Positions 32,508 through 43,716 of a stretch of 64,000 nucleotides of DNA are shown one piece after another (position 1 is the first letter of the stretch; each line of letters opens with the position of its first letter). Under the pieces are notes generated by a model, which saw only the letters and a list, made by a program, of their open reading frames with translations, made no database searches and was not told where the DNA came from. Source of the stretch: Cricetomys ansorgei. Lineage: Eukaryota > Chordata > Mammalia > Rodentia > Nesomyidae. The stretch covers positions 2,686,501 to 2,750,500 of the forward strand of contig JAMJFZ010001133.1 in NCBI GenBank assembly GCA_026225945.1, given 5' to 3'. A program made the translations under genes and the position numbers.

Positions 32508-32717
32508 CTCTTTTAAAATTTTATTTATTTTTATTCTATGGATGTTTTGCCTGCATGTATGTCTGTGCGCTATATGTGCATGCCTGGTCACCACAGAGGT
32601 CAGAAGAGGGTTCAGATCCCCCGGGACTGAAGTCACAGACAGTTGTGTGCTACCATGTGGACTCTGGGAATTGAACCCTGGTCGGTGCTCTTAACAGCTG
32701 AGCCATCTCTCCAGCCC
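32508..32717 (-). mobile_element. B3-type SINE (minus)
   Basis: TTTTATTTATTTTTATTC tail, TGTTTTGCCTGCATGTATGT, CAGAAGAGGGTTCAGATCCC, GGGAATTGAACCCTGGTCGG and GCTGAGCCATCTCTCCAGCC. Well preserved. Confidence 0.92.
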
Positions 32718-32950
32718 CCAGGAGGACTCATCTTAATTATGGGTAGGGCCTTCTGAGGCAGAGTTCCTGGACTATGTAAATGGAAAAAATGATCTAGGCA
32801 GGGGCAGCTTTCATTTCTCTCCGTTTCCTGATTAGAGGTATGCTCCTGTTGCCTTGAATTCCCTGCCATGATGGACTGTACCCTTGAACTATAAGCCAGA
32901 CTAAACAATTTCTCCCTTAAGTTGCTTTTGTTTTGTTTTGTTTCATTTTG
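32718..32950 (+). mobile_element. MaLR (MT/ORR1-like) LTR 3' half (plus)
   Basis: CTGCCATGATGGACTGTACC, CTTGAACTATAAGCCAGACT and TTCTCCCTTAAGTTGCTTTT are the characteristic 3' part of rodent MaLR LTRs. The 5' half appears missing at the B3 junction. Confidence 0.65.
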
Positions 32951-32974
32951 TTTTAGAGTATGGTGCTTTGATTA

Positions 32975-33335
32975 AGAATGGCCCCATTGGCTCATAGATT
33001 TGAGTGCTTGGTCATCACGGAGTGGCACTACTTGAGAGGATGAGGAGGTGTGGCCTCGTTGGAGTAGGTGTGTCACTATGAATGGGCTTTTAGGTTTCAA
33101 GGGCCCAAGCTGGGCCTAGTATCTTTCTCTCTTCCTGCTGTCCGCAGATATGGATGGAGAGCTCTCAACTACCTCTCCAGCACCGTGTTTGCCTGCATGC
33201 TGCCATGCTTCCTGCCATGACAATAATGAACTAAACCTCTGAAACTGTAAGCAAGCTCTAATTAAGTGCTTTCCTTTATGAAGTTGCCATGGTCATAGCG
33301 TCTCTTCACAGCAATAGAACACAGGCTATGAGGAA
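32975..33335 (+). mobile_element. Rodent LTR-like repeat (plus)
   Basis: TTGGCTCATAGATTTGAGTG, GGAGGTGTGGCCTCGTTGGA, GAACTAAACCTCTGAAACTG and CTTCACAGCAATAGAACAC follow a common rodent repeat in order. Family name not certain. Confidence 0.65.
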
Positions 33336-33720
33336 GAGCATTTTATCCCCGTAACAGAAAAAGAAATTAAAACAGCAGCCTTGGCTACATTTTTAATTCA
33401 ACAACTGCTTAGGCAACAACCATGTCTGAAAAGCAAAAACAAAACACAACCCAAAGAAAGCTATGGCATTGGAAGGCAAGCTAATGGTTTGCCGTAGGGA
33501 GGGCGAGTAGACTGTCTGGAAGGGGCTGTTGGGATCTTGGTGATGCTTTTGTCTTGATGTGGGGCAGGATTCCACTGTGAATGCTGCAGTGCAACTTTAG
33601 CGGGGTGATTACTCATGCCCAGTGCCTTTATCTGTGACACGGCGCTCTTTATTAAAAACTGCAGGGTCACAAAGGAAATGGGTCTCATTAGGCATCATGA
33701 GTGTTTTCCTAGGAAGGTTC
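33336..33720. other. Unique non-coding stretch
   Basis: No repeat recognised. Confidence 0.4.
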
Positions 33721-33721
33721 T

Positions 33722-33852
33722 AGGCTCCCAGCCCTTTGTGGCCACTCAGAAGGCCCAGTCATGCAGATCTCTATGAGTTTGAGGTCACCCTCATCTATAG
33801 AACAAGTTCCAGGCCCATCAGGACAGCACAGTGAGATGCTGTCTCAAAAAGG
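33722..33852 (+). mobile_element. B1 SINE (plus), diverged
   Basis: CAGATCTCTATGAGTTTGAG, ACAAGTTCCAGGCCCATCAG and GAGATGCTGTCTCAAAAAG. Confidence 0.8.
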
Positions 33853-34054
33853 GGGATTCTGTTTTTAAAAAATTATTTTAAGTAACAGAGTCCCAGGCCC
33901 TTACCTTAAGAAACTGTGGGAGGGGGTTATTTGTTTTTGTTTTGTTTTGATTTTTTTTTTAAACTGGGGCTTCGCGTGTTTGACAAGCATGTGATAACTG
34001 TGGTGTTGTGGCCTCAAAACACTCTACGAGAAACGTGGTAATCTTTACTGTTGG

Positions 34055-34245
34055 TATTTTTTTTTACACTTATTTATTCCTGTGTATACGTGTGCATGTG
34101 TACATGTGTAGCCAGGCACATGGCACAACAGACGGAGGTCAGAGGGCAATCTGCAGGCATTGGTTCTCTCCTTCTACCACGTGGGCCTGGAGATTTGTAC
34201 ACAGGTCCTAAGGCTTGATAGAAAGTTCCTCTCCCTCTTGTCACC
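34055..34245 (-). mobile_element. B3-type SINE (minus)
   Basis: TTTTACACTTATTTATTCC tail, GACGGAGGTCAGAGGGCAAT, TTCTACCACGTGGGCCTGGA and ACACAGGTCCTAAGGCTTGA. Confidence 0.8.
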
Positions 34246-34379
34246 CGATGTTGAGGGTTTTTTTAAAAATTGTACACACTTTGTTTAAAAACAAACAAAC
34301 AAACAAAAAAACCCCAACAAACTAGAAGCAAATGAAAACATTACACCAGAATTAACAAGGTCCAAAGACTTTACAGTGA

Positions 34380-34602
34380 GAATATGCATTCAGAGCCCTG
34401 CAGTGGTGGTGCACCCCTTTAATCCCAGCGCTCAGGAGGCAGAGGCAGGCAGATCTCTGTGAGTTCAAGGCCAGATCAGTCTGGTCCACAGAGTGAGTTC
34501 CAGGACAGCCAGAGATACAACAGTGATTACTTATGACAAGAGAGACTGTCTCAAAAAACAAACAAACAAACAAGCAAACAAAAACAAAAGAATAGGCATT
34601 CA
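34380..34602 (+). mobile_element. B1 SINE (plus) with 13-bp target duplication
   Basis: Body 34393-34589: AATCCCAGCGCTCAGGAGGC, GATCTCTGTGAGTTCAAGG, GTGAGTTCCAGGACAGCCAG and GAGACTGTCTCAAAAAACAA. Flanks GAATATGCATTCA (34380-34392) and GAATAGGCATTCA (34590-34602) differ at one base. About 16 bp are extra between ACAACAG and GAGACTGTC (TGATTACTTATGAC region), a private insertion. Confidence 0.93.
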
Positions 34603-35639
34603 AGACAGAAGCTCTGAAGATCATGTTAACTTTTATACTTTCAACATCAGATGTTTCTTATGCACTTTCTACCATCCAGAACAAAAGATCCATGACAGAA
34701 GGCTTTTTTTTTTTTTTTTTTGGCATCCTTTGACTCTTCGTTGCCACTGTGGCTATTTTTGGCCACTTTGGCCAGGGTTTCTGAGCCCCTAACCTCTCAT
34801 CATCTGACTCAATACTGGATGCAGCCACAGCCCACACTTGCTGTGGAAAGGACAGCCAAGAGAAAACCAGACCATTTGGTGGAGAGGTAAAAGCCCACGT
34901 AGTGCTGAAAGCCTAGAACCTTCTCTGGGAACAGGACTTACCATTCCTGGCAAAAGCCTGGCTCATGGATTCAGACACGGGTGACTGGGGTGTTTGCCCT
35001 TTGGCAGGGTCTCTCTAAAAACTAGGTTAAGGACCAAATCAAAACCGAGGAGGGAGCAGACAGTGCAAGGAACGGTCAGCTCTTGCTGACTAAAAGCCAC
35101 CACCCTGCCTCTGCGGTCAGGTCTGAGCCAGCTTTTCATTGCTAGAGGGAAGAACCGGGTCACCAGCCATAATGACACTGGCGAGTTTTAAGGGGAATAA
35201 AGAGTGTTAGGGAAAATATCACTTGGTGCTTGTTTAGAGCTTGCTTTATCCACCCAAGTGCTGAGAAGAAAAGTGTTCTCAAATGTCATGAGGGAAAGCG
35301 TCCTTAGCCAGTTAAAAAAAACAAAAACAAAAACAGCTCTTGGAAGAAGTTATTCTCTTGGAGACACAGAGCAGTGGAGGGTACCACCTGATGGAAGTGC
35401 ACAAGTGCTAACGAAGCTGGTGCTTACCAGGGTGGCTTCACTGGTGGCTAAAGCGCTATGGAGGGGCAAGGATGTCTTGTCTGGGTAGGACAAAGGGCTC
35501 CCCAGTTCTACTCCTTCGAAATTGTTTGGCTCTTCTCATCCAGGCTGTTGTTTTCGGCTATAAACCATCAATGACTCAATGCGGAGGCTTTGCCATTAGA
35601 TTAATTTTTGATCCCGTGGGTCCCTAAATGTCTGCAGGA
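34603..35639. other. Unique non-coding stretch
   Basis: Includes a poly(T) run at about 34705-34722, with no SINE body recognised after it. No coding frame supported. Confidence 0.4.
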
Positions 35640-36010
35640 TGACACATGCTCCCGTTCACTCATCTGCTCACTCTCTTGCTCACTCAGCAACCATCCACAG
35701 AGACTGTTCTGTGCGCCAGGAGCTGTAGCTGCCAGTGAGACTCCCTCCTTGGCTTAAAAGAAGCTCACAGTCTCGTGGAGAGGGTCAGCTCCTACAGCTG
35801 TTATGTGCTGCATCGCAGAGCCCTGTGAGTCTGTGACGGAGCAAAGCTGGCCACAGAGAGGTAGAGGACTTCCTTGAAGAGGCATTCTTGAGCTTAGTGA
35901 TGGAAAAAATAAAATCAGTGAGCCGGGAAGAAGAGTAGGAATCTGGAGCTGGGACATGGGAAAGAGAGAGCACAGCCTATGCAGGCAGCAGATGATGGGC
36001 TCAGGTTTGA
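35640..36010 (+). mobile_element. Possible ancient mammalian repeat
   Basis: GTGCGCCAGGAGCTGTAGCT, AGAAGCTCACAGTCTCGTGG and TTGAAGAGGCATTCTTGAGC recall an old mammal-wide repeat containing 'tgccaggcactg', 'gagctcacagtctagtgg' and 'ggaggtgacatttgagc'. Family not named. Confidence 0.35.
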
Positions 36011-36516
36011 CTCTGCAAGTCAGAGGTTCTCATCCCATGAGTCCCGACTTACCACGGTGTGAACAAATAATGTGTTGCTAATAATAAACTATTAGGTTCC
36101 TAATGGCTTCCCTCCTTGGAAAAAAACCCACATCAGAGCAGCTAGAAGGTCACCCCTGTAATGTGGTGACTCTCCCCCACTGGCATTCCATATGCTTCGG
36201 TGAGAAAAAGGGGAACAGCTAGGGCTGGAAGCCCGGACTCGAGGCTTCTCTCTGCTGCCCTTCTCTGAGCAAGCTACAAGCGATGGGATTTACAAGCTGC
36301 CATTGAGCCGTACTTCACCCAGAAGCTGACATTCCATTGAATGCAGGCATACACGGGGCTCAACCGAGCACTTAATGGTGTGTCTCTCATCTTGTGGGCC
36401 ACAAAAGGCGGGCAGCTGTGTTGAAAGGAAGTAGTGTGAAGAAGGCCAATGCTGTGAGCCCACGGAGCAGCATTCAAACACCCTGTGCAGAAGAACATCT
36501 CAGGTACACTCACTGT
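36011..36516. other. Unique non-coding stretch
   Basis: No repeat recognised. Overlapping 60-80 codon frames on the minus strand only. Confidence 0.4.
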
Positions 36517-36592
36517 GTGGACCAGACCAACTTCAAACTTGTAGCCATCTTCCTGCCTTGAGATTACAGGTATGAGCTACCATACCTAGTGC
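36517..36592 (-). mobile_element. B1/B4 fragment (minus)
   Basis: GTGTGGACCAGACCAACTTC and GAGATTACAGGTATGAGCTA. Confidence 0.6.
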
Positions 36593-36683
36593 AGTTCGAT
36601 TTCAAGTAAATTATATGCATGTTGTAGCTTGTTGTGTAATATGTATATCACATAGCTTAATGTAGTGTATATATTTTAAAACA

Positions 36684-36830
36684 CACTCATCTAATGTGAC
36701 ACACACCTGCAACCCAGAATGTGGGAAGTGGAAACAGGAGGAAGAGAAATTCAAGGTCATACTCAACTACAAAGTAAGTTCAAGCATGAGATTCTGTCTC
36801 AGAATCAGAAGCAAACAGACAAACCCCTAC
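36684..36830 (+). mobile_element. B4/B1-type SINE (plus), diverged
   Basis: CACACACCTGCAACCCAGAA, AAATTCAAGGTCATACTCAA and GAGATTCTGTCTCAGAATCA. Confidence 0.65.
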
Positions 36831-36911
36831 AACAGAATAAATAAAAAAATGAAAGCCTACTCCAAAACAGAAATTTTATACAGATAAAAGTGAAATTAAA
36901 ACATTTAGAAT

Positions 36912-36985
36912 AAGGTCTCGGGGAACAACTCAGTGGAAAAGCACATGCTTACCATGTGTGACCCAGCACCCAGAACCAAAGTCAA
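36912..36985 (+). mobile_element. ID-type SINE head (plus)
   Basis: CGGGGAACAACTCAGTGGAA and CACATGCTTACCATGTGTGA, with CCCAGCACCCAGAACC at the end. Confidence 0.6.
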
Positions 36986-37318
36986 AACAAAGAGGAAACT
37001 CACTTACGGTGATTTTCATCTTAGTTTAATCTTCCAGGCAAAGCAAGCGTAGACTTATTAAGATTTATGAGGAGAGATGAGGAAGAACTCCCAGGAGTGG
37101 CAGAGGCTCTAAGGGAGCAGCAGCCCTCATTTTAGTTATTTATGTTGAAGCTTGTCTTGATCCTGTTCTGATGATTTCAGGTCTTCATTCTAGTGGCTGC
37201 CATGGCTGGGAAGGGCCCTGGAAAGTGACATAGCTCCAAATGGCAGCTGGACCCTAAGTCAAGAAATCATGCTCCCAGTTCTATCTAGTAATTATGCAGA
37301 TTTGTGCACGAATGTATA
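36986..37318. other. Unique non-coding stretch
   Basis: No repeat recognised. Confidence 0.4.
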
Positions 37319-37605
37319 GGGTTTGTGTGAGTACACATGTGTATGTTGGTGCACACACCTGCATGCATGTATACAAAGGCCAGAGGAGGACATCAGGTGT
37401 CTTCCTCTGTCACCTTCCTTGAGACACGGTCTCTCACTGGACCCAGGGTGCCCCATTTTTTGGCTATACTGTGCACCAGCAAACTCCAGGGATCCACCTG
37501 CTCACCACAGAGCTGAGGTTATGGGTGCTGGCAATCTGAACTCAGGCCCTCATTGTTTGCACAGCAAGCACTGTTATCCACGGAGCTAGTGGATAACTCC
37601 CCAGT
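37319..37605 (-). mobile_element. Composite tRNA-headed SINE (minus)
   Basis: CATGTGTATGTTGGTGCACA, GGCCAGAGGAGGACATCAGG, TTGAGACACGGTCTCTCACT, CAGAGCTGAGGTTATGGGTG and TTATCCACGGAGCTAGTGGA. Confidence 0.7.
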
Positions 37606-37632
37606 ATCTGCAAAAGCTTCTGATGAAACTCT

Positions 37633-37895
37633 GGCTACGAGGATGGAGAAATGCCTCATTGGCACAAGTGTGAAGACAAGAGCTCAGATCCTCAGAATCT
37701 AATAAATGCTGGGTGGGCGTGGTGAATGCTAGATGGGCGTGGCAGCCCACTTTGTAACTCTAGCCTCAGAAGGGGGAAATAAGAGAAGTCTAGAGGAAGC
37801 TGACCGGCCACTCTTGCCAAGTTGGTGAGCTCAAGACTGATCCCCAACACCAACCTTGGGCCTCCACGTGCACACAGACACATATTCATGCACAA
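37633..37895 (+). mobile_element. Composite tRNA-headed SINE (plus)
   Basis: GAGGATGGAGAAATGCCTCA, GAGCTCAGATCCTCAGAATC, ACTTTGTAACTCTAGCCTCA and TTGGGCCTCCACGTGCACAC. A local duplication of a GGGTGGGCGTGG-like motif is present. The tail (CATGCCCACACATACG) appears to continue at 38284, after an LTR. Confidence 0.65.
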
Positions 37896-38283
37896 TGTCC
37901 CAGTTAGCGTCCACTGTCAACTTGACACAGCCCAGAGTCATCTGAGGGAGTCTCAGTTGGGTGATTGTTCAGCTCAAATTGGCCTGTGGCCATGTGTGTC
38001 AGGAAAGAGCTTGATTTTTGATTGCTGTGGGAGTCTCAGCCCACTGTGGGTTTTTTGCTATGCCTGGGCAGGTGGTCCTGGGCTGCATAAGAAAGCAGGT
38101 TGAGCTAGACTTGGAGATAGTCATTAAGTGCATTCCTCCAAGGTTTCTGTTTTAGTTCCTACTAGAGTTCCTGCCCTGGCTTCATGGACTGTGACCTGGA
38201 AGTGCAAACCAAACAAATCCTTTCTTTCCCAAGTTGCTTTAGGTCATGGTATTTACCACAGCAATGGAAAAGAAACTAGAACA
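37896..38283 (+). mobile_element. Rodent MaLR/ORR-like solo LTR (plus)
   Basis: Starts TGTCCCAGTTAGCG and ends ACTAGAACA. Contains GTCAACTTGACACAGCCCAG, GGCAGGTGGTCCTGGGCTGC, GGAAGTGCAAACCAAACAAA and GGTCATGGTATTTACCACAG. A sense-oriented relative of the antisense copies at 5.8, 21.95 and 31.2 kb. No clean target duplication. Confidence 0.75.
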
Positions 38284-38974
38284 CATGCCCACACATACGT
38301 GAATGAAGCAAAACCTTCATATACACATCAGCATACCACACATACATGCACATGAAAAAGGAAAAAAGAGAAAAGAAGTTCTAGTTAATAACGTCTTTAT
38401 CCCTGATAATTTGTCCCTGATAAATCCCTCATAAATTCATTGGGAGGGGTATACGTTTTTCATAGTGTTAAATAAAAAAAGAAAGGTTCACTATCCACTG
38501 TTCCTCTGAGTAAAAGAAATTAAAATAGGTCAGTCAGTTCAGTGTGCCAAAATTTTAAAGTGTTCTGATAGAGATGTTTGTGCACCCAGCTCATTTTTGG
38601 CAGTAAAGTCACAAAACGCTGGAAATGTTTCCAAGGGTCTGTTTTCTAATTTCTCTTCGAATAGAGTTTCCTTTGAAAAGCAGTTTGTTTTCTCACTCAT
38701 TGTAAAATGCTACGTTAACCTTGAAGGGAGTGTAATAAATACATTTTTTTTTTCCCAAAAATAACTGCAAGGTAGACACCAAAACTATCCATCAAGGGAA
38801 AGGAGAGCGTATGCAAACTGTAAAAGAAAAGACATGACTGGCAATTTGAAAAGTGGCCTGATTGGATGTTGGAGTGCATGAGAGGAAGAAGTCCGGGATG
38901 GATTCCCAGCTGTCCAGCTTGGACAGCTTCTTGAATGGTGGTGTCACCGAATGAGGCAGACAGAGGAAGCAGAC
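38284..38974. other. SINE tail then unique AT-rich DNA
   Basis: The CA-rich continuation of the interrupted SINE runs to about 38355. Beyond it is AT-rich unique sequence. Confidence 0.45.
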
Positions 38975-39098
38975 ATCCCAGCAGAGGCGGGCGGAGCTCT
39001 GTAAGTTCGAGGCCAGCCTGGTCTACAGAGTGAGTTCCAGGACAGCCAGAGTTACAACAGAGAAACCCTGTCCTGAAAAACAAACAAACAAACAAAAG
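38975..39098 (+). mobile_element. B1 SINE (plus), 5'-truncated
   Basis: AGGCGGGCGGAGCTCTGTAA, TTCGAGGCCAGCCTGGTCTA and GAGTTACAACAGAGAAACCC, then (CAAA)n. Relatively undiverged. Confidence 0.92.
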
Positions 39099-39510
39099 TC
39101 TTTGCAGAGAGAATATGAGGAGAAAAGTAGAAGCCTGGAGTTGATACCTTCAGTCACCAATAGGAAACCACACCATTGCTTCATGCTCACAGTTAAAAAC
39201 AGAACACCCTCAGCTTTATTGCCTCCATTTATTTGTTCTTTCTTTACTTCTAGCTCTGTCTTCCTCAACACTATCTCCTGATCTCTTAAGGCTAAAAGGT
39301 TTGGAGTTGTATGTGACACAACTTTGAGTGACAAAGACCTTTCAAATGACTTCCTTCTGTCCCCAACTCCATGCACAAGTGTGTGCTGCTGAACTGTGCA
39401 GTGTGGAGCAGAGGTCCATGTTGGGATGTCTTCCTCAATCGCTCCTCCACACTATTATTTGGGACAGGGTCTCTCACTGGATTGCAAGCTCACTGTTTCA
39501 GCTAAACTAG
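39099..39510. other. Unique non-coding stretch
   Basis: No repeat recognised. The minus frames entering from 39376 are open into the B1 only. Confidence 0.4.
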
Positions 39511-39703
39511 CCATGGGCCTGGAGAGATGGCTCAGGGTAGCTGCTCCACAGAGGACCTGAGTGCCCATGTTGGGCAGCTCACAACCTCCTCCAGGAGACC
39601 TGACACCTTCTGTACTCCAAAGGCAATTTCACTCCTGTGTACATACATACACAAAGACAGGCACACATAATTAAAACATAATACAAATAAATCTTTAAAT
39701 TGA
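39511..39703 (+). mobile_element. B2/B3-type SINE (plus)
   Basis: GCCTGGAGAGATGGCTCAGG, CAGAGGACCTGAGTGCCCAT, CAGCTCACAACCTCCTCCAG and an ACAAATAAATCTTTAAA tail. Confidence 0.9.
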
Positions 39704-39719
39704 GTGGCTAGCAAGCCCC

Positions 39720-39846
39720 TAGGGTCAGTGGATCTTTTTCTCCCAGCACTGAGGTTGAAGATGCATGCCACCATGCTTGACTTTTTATATGGGATAAGAA
39801 CATATTTCCCCATATACTTTACCCACTGAGCTATCTTCCCAGCTCC
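39720..39846 (-). mobile_element. Composite SINE 3' part (minus)
   Basis: TCCCAGCACTGAGGTTGAAG, ATGCCACCATGCTTGACTTT and CTTTACCCACTGAGCTATCT. Confidence 0.55.
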
Positions 39847-40011
39847 TCTGAATGTATTTATTGAGCTCTTCTCATGCACCAGACGGAATAATTCTTTAAC
39901 TGTGTGGATACTGTAAGTTTTAGCAAAGGGGGCGGGTGAAGTGTACTATGTCTGGGGTAGAGCAGGAACCTTCAGAGGGACAGAAGCTGCATGGCAGGAG
40001 AGAAAGACTGA

Positions 40012-40012
40012 G

Positions 40013-40059
<47 letters not shown>

Positions 40060-40255
40060 GAGAACAGGAGGACAGGACAGTGGGAAAGAGAAGAGAGACA
40101 GAGAGGCTGAGAGTGTCAGAAGGACAGAGAGAAAGGGGGAAACAGAAAGAGAAAGAGAAGGGTGAGAGAGAGAGAGAGCAGGACCAAGAAGAATAAAGAA
40201 GAAAGACAAAGAAGAGAGACCTGAGAGAGAACCTTGGCAGAGAGGGAGGGATTAT
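40012..40255. repeat. GA-rich tract with (GA)n core
   Basis: GA run at 40018-40060, then degenerate AGAGAGAC/GAAAGAG. Spurious Arg/Glu-rich and Ser/Leu-rich frames arise from it. Confidence 0.93.
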
Positions 40256-40904
40256 ATGGAAATCGGTACTTGTTGGTCTCCTGCTGGTAATGTAAGACAG
40301 GTGGGGGTCGGGTGGTGGGGAGGCAGTTCCACAGCACAGGTACTGACATTGGCCTTGAGAGGAATATGACGGAGCTTGATAGGGTCTCTGTTCTTATGGG
40401 GCTTATATTCTGGCCAGGGAAGATAATAAATGAATGCATACACCTGTTAATAAAATCAGCAGAGACTGATTAGGGGCTAAAGAAGAGTTAAGTGCAAGCT
40501 CTGTGGCCTCTAGATTGAGACGAGCTCTCTGGTGACACTGTGGCATTTGGAAATCCACCCACTCTGAAGGGAAAGAGCTTCGTAAGTGAAAGGCCCCACA
40601 CTGCAAGAACTTGGTGAGATTTGCTGGTGGCAACAGTAGGGGCATGGCTTCTTCTGATCACTTCTATTCCCAGGTGCCATCACCATAAACCAGGTCTGGT
40701 TCAGTGCCCCTCGGTCTCTCCACTTCCACACTCTACCCAAGCTCCTTTGCACGTGGTGATTTTCTGATTCCCTGTGCCTCTACAAAGAGCCTTTGGTGAC
40801 TGGGGCATCACAGCTGATGGTCACTTTGAGAGTCACAAACACATGCAAGCCTTCATCTGGGCGTTTGACTCTTAAGAGGCCTTGGGTGGAAACAGCATCT
40901 CCAC
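40256..40904. other. Unique non-coding stretch
   Basis: No repeat recognised. Confidence 0.4.
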
Positions 40905-41390
40905 CCTTCTGTATTGCTGTGGCACCAAATAAGCATCAACTCAGTGGCTTCAGCCTAAAATATCTGGGATGCATTATCTCTATTCTGGAGGCTAATCATC
41001 TGCCCTGGGTCTTCCTGCAGAGCAACACCCCTTTTTGGAAGCTCTGTAGGAGAATCCCCTTCCTTGCCTTTTCCCAGCTTTGAGGAGCTGGCTGTGTTTC
41101 TTAGCTCTATCTTCAAAGCCAGCAGCAGTAGGTTCTGGCAATTGGCCTCTGACTCTGAGCTTCACTCCTTGCTTCTCATTTTCCCTTACAAGGTTGCTTA
41201 TGATGAACTACACTGTAAGCACAGTGTAAGCACTGATCACTCAGTACTGGAAAATCTCCCATTTCATGGTCATCTGATTGCTGTCCTCATCTCATATGTT
41301 AGGTAAAGCGTGTTACTATTGTGTAATACTTTATGTCTTAGAAATTAAGGATTATGATGTAGACATCTTTAGAGGGGCTTTGTTCTGCCA
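40905..41390 (-). mobile_element. MLT1-type MaLR LTR (minus)
   Basis: TGTATTGCTGTGGCACCAAA, GGAGAATCCCCTTCCTTGCC, TCAAAGCCAGCAGCAGTAGG and ATGATGTAGACATCTTTAG follow an antisense MLT1 LTR in order. Ancient and diverged. Confidence 0.65.
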
Positions 41391-41926
41391 GCCACACCTG
41401 AATTCCTTGATATACTGGGTTTATTAGATATCTGTGGCTCGTGTGGGCTTCCTTGAAATGGAAAAGTCACATAGACCATGGGGTGATCTGCCATGTGACT
41501 CTCACTCTACAGAGATGGTGAAGGCATTGATGCCCACCAATGGGGTAGAACTGCCAGTGTTTCCTGCAAGCACAGGAGTATGGGCAGTGGGAACAGTCCT
41601 GCAGTTCTTGGCAAGCACTGAAACAGCAGGGCACATTTTTGTATCTCGCTAGATGGAGCACTGAGTCAGCTGACCTCGAAGGTACCTCCTCATCCTGTGT
41701 ACTTACGATATTCCTGGTTGGAGAACTGCCTTCTAAGATAAAATCTACAGCTAGGGTCTATGTTAACAGAGGGAGTCAGATGAAATACTAAATGATCACT
41801 TCATAGAAGAAACATTAACCTTTACTTAGTAGACACACTGTGTCTGGTGTACACTTGAAATTGGTTAGGCAAAGTGGACGCAAGACTGTTCCTCAGTAAA
41901 GCACTCTTGTGTTGCCTTCAATCTTT
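41391..41926. other. Unique non-coding stretch
   Basis: No repeat recognised. Confidence 0.4.
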
Positions 41927-42240
41927 GTATTTGTCAGTTTTCTGCCACTATAACCAAATGCCCAAGATAATTAACTTATGAATAGAAAAAGGTTGTTTGT
42001 TGTAGGTCACCGTTTCAGAGTTTTTAGTTTAAGATCAGGGGGCTCCATCACACTCAAGTTTTCACAGGTGTGCCAGAGGGAAAAGGCGTGTGGGGCAGGG
42101 GGGTATGTAGGAAAGCAAACTGGCCACCTTATGGCCAGGAAACAACAGAGAAAAAAAAGAGATTGATCTTCCCATAGTCCTCTTCTGCAGGAGGCACAGC
42201 TTTGAGTAAAAACTGGAAAAACTAGGGTTGTCAATCACAG
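41927..42240 (-). mobile_element. MaLR-like LTR (minus), diverged
   Basis: CAGTTTTCTGCCACTATAAC, CAAATGCCCAAGATAATTAA, GTTTCAGAGTTTTTAGTTTA and CACCTTATGGCCAGGAAACA. Confidence 0.5.
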
Positions 42241-43231
42241 GGGCCCATTTTCTTCCACAGAAGTTAATGAATGACACCTGGAATGCCAGTGAAAGTGACC
42301 AAACGGCCTGGGGATCCTTCCTATCCTTTTGGGAGCCAGCCTCCACCTGAATCCCCCCAACATCCTGAGCATTGTTTAAGCCCAAATCCTGACCTTTGTC
42401 TATCAGTGAATAGAATTCATCTCTATGAAAGAGTCCACATGTACTTTGCACCTTCCACCAATAGAATCTATCCTTATGCTTATCAAGATCCTTCCAATCA
42501 ACCCCAGCCCTGAGCACTGTTAACCAGCCAATTGAACTCCTTATTGTAAAGCTCACAGGTGCTTTGCTGCCTTGCTGGGGAGCTTCCACGTAGCTATGCT
42601 TCAAGCTTTGTTGTGATGATTGTCACGTGGATACTCCTTCCCAGCATCTTACTATCTCTAAATGCATAAGTAAACCGGGAGTTCAATCTCTGAAGATGTT
42701 GACCCAGTGCCTGCAAAGGCTGTACTGACTGGATCATTCTTCACTTCTTGTGGATCTTCTGCCAGCGTGAGGCTTGCAGAGTCCCCGCCACTCTTCAAGG
42801 GCACATATCTAATGATTTAAGGACTTCTCACTAGGTTCTTTTTAAGACTCAATCTCCTCTCAACAGTGACAACAGGGGAACCGAGACTTACGTTCTCAGA
42901 AAGAGGTCTGTCTTCATTTGTACTTTGGGAAATGTAGTTGAATCGGTTTTCCTGGCAGTTGTATTTTTGTCTGAATCGTTAGAGCACTACCAACATTTGT
43001 AGTCTGTGGAGCTAAAATCAAACAAAACTTATTTCCAGATCCTCCAGATAAGCAAATTGGTGCCTGGTAATAAATTTACTTTGGGAGAAACAAAAAAAAG
43101 GGGGGGGGCACAATAAGGAAATGCTGAGAATACGGACATGGAGTGTGTTGAGCGTGCGTGTACTTCAGACACCGTGGCAAGCATTTTGCTTATGTTTTGA
43201 AATGAAAACTACAAAGAAAACGGCGTCGTCT
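42241..43231. other. Unique or unassigned repeat
   Basis: Near-duplicate phrases GAATTCATCTCTATGAAAG and GAATCTATCCTTATGCTTA (about 42413 and 42464), each followed by a similar cytosine-rich run, hint at internal duplication or an LTR, but I cannot assign it. A 180-codon minus frame here has no domain. Confidence 0.3.
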
Positions 43232-43490
43232 CTCAGGGTATTGCAGGATTGTTTCCACAACATCCCCCAACAGACGCCCAAATCTGCAGATGCCCGATTC
43301 CCTGTTATAAAATAGTGTGTGTTTGCAAATAACCTACGCACACCTTCTGGTATAGTTTCAATGGCTTCCAGGCTATATATAATACCTATTGCTAATACAA
43401 TGGACATGCTCTGTAAGCAACTGTTACACAGTATTGTTCAGAGACAAGTGACAAGGAAAATTCTCTGTACATACAGAGCATGTGTAATAC
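43232..43490 (+). mobile_element. MER2-like (Tigger-derived) DNA transposon relic
   Basis: CCAAATCTGCAGATGCCCGA, TGTTTGCAAATAACCTACGC, TATAATACCTATTGCTAATA, TTACACAGTATTGTTCAGAG and TCTCTGTACATACAGAGCAT match, in order, the element I remember as MER2. It is missing at least one end. Confidence 0.6.
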
Positions 43491-43716
43491 TTTTTTTCTG
43501 CGCATTTTCACTGGGTGGTTGGTTGTTTGCATCTGTGGGTATGGGACCTGCAGACCTGGAGCACTGAATATATTTCCTCTTTCACATTTATAGAAGAGGG
43601 GGCTGATGAGGCACTTTTGAACCATACAGTCCTAAAAGCAAAGCTGGAGACACACACACACACAAAGCAAATAAACAAATGAACAAACAAATAAATGTTT
43701 AAGATATTTTTAAATC

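Noticed and set aside
39936..40255. Arg/Glu-rich plus frames and Ser/Leu-rich minus frames
   Set aside because: Products of the (GA)n tract; no other coding evidence.
42062..42604. 180-codon minus frame, the longest in the window
   Set aside because: Partly over a diverged LTR, no domain and no splice context. A frame of this length is expected by chance in 64 kb.
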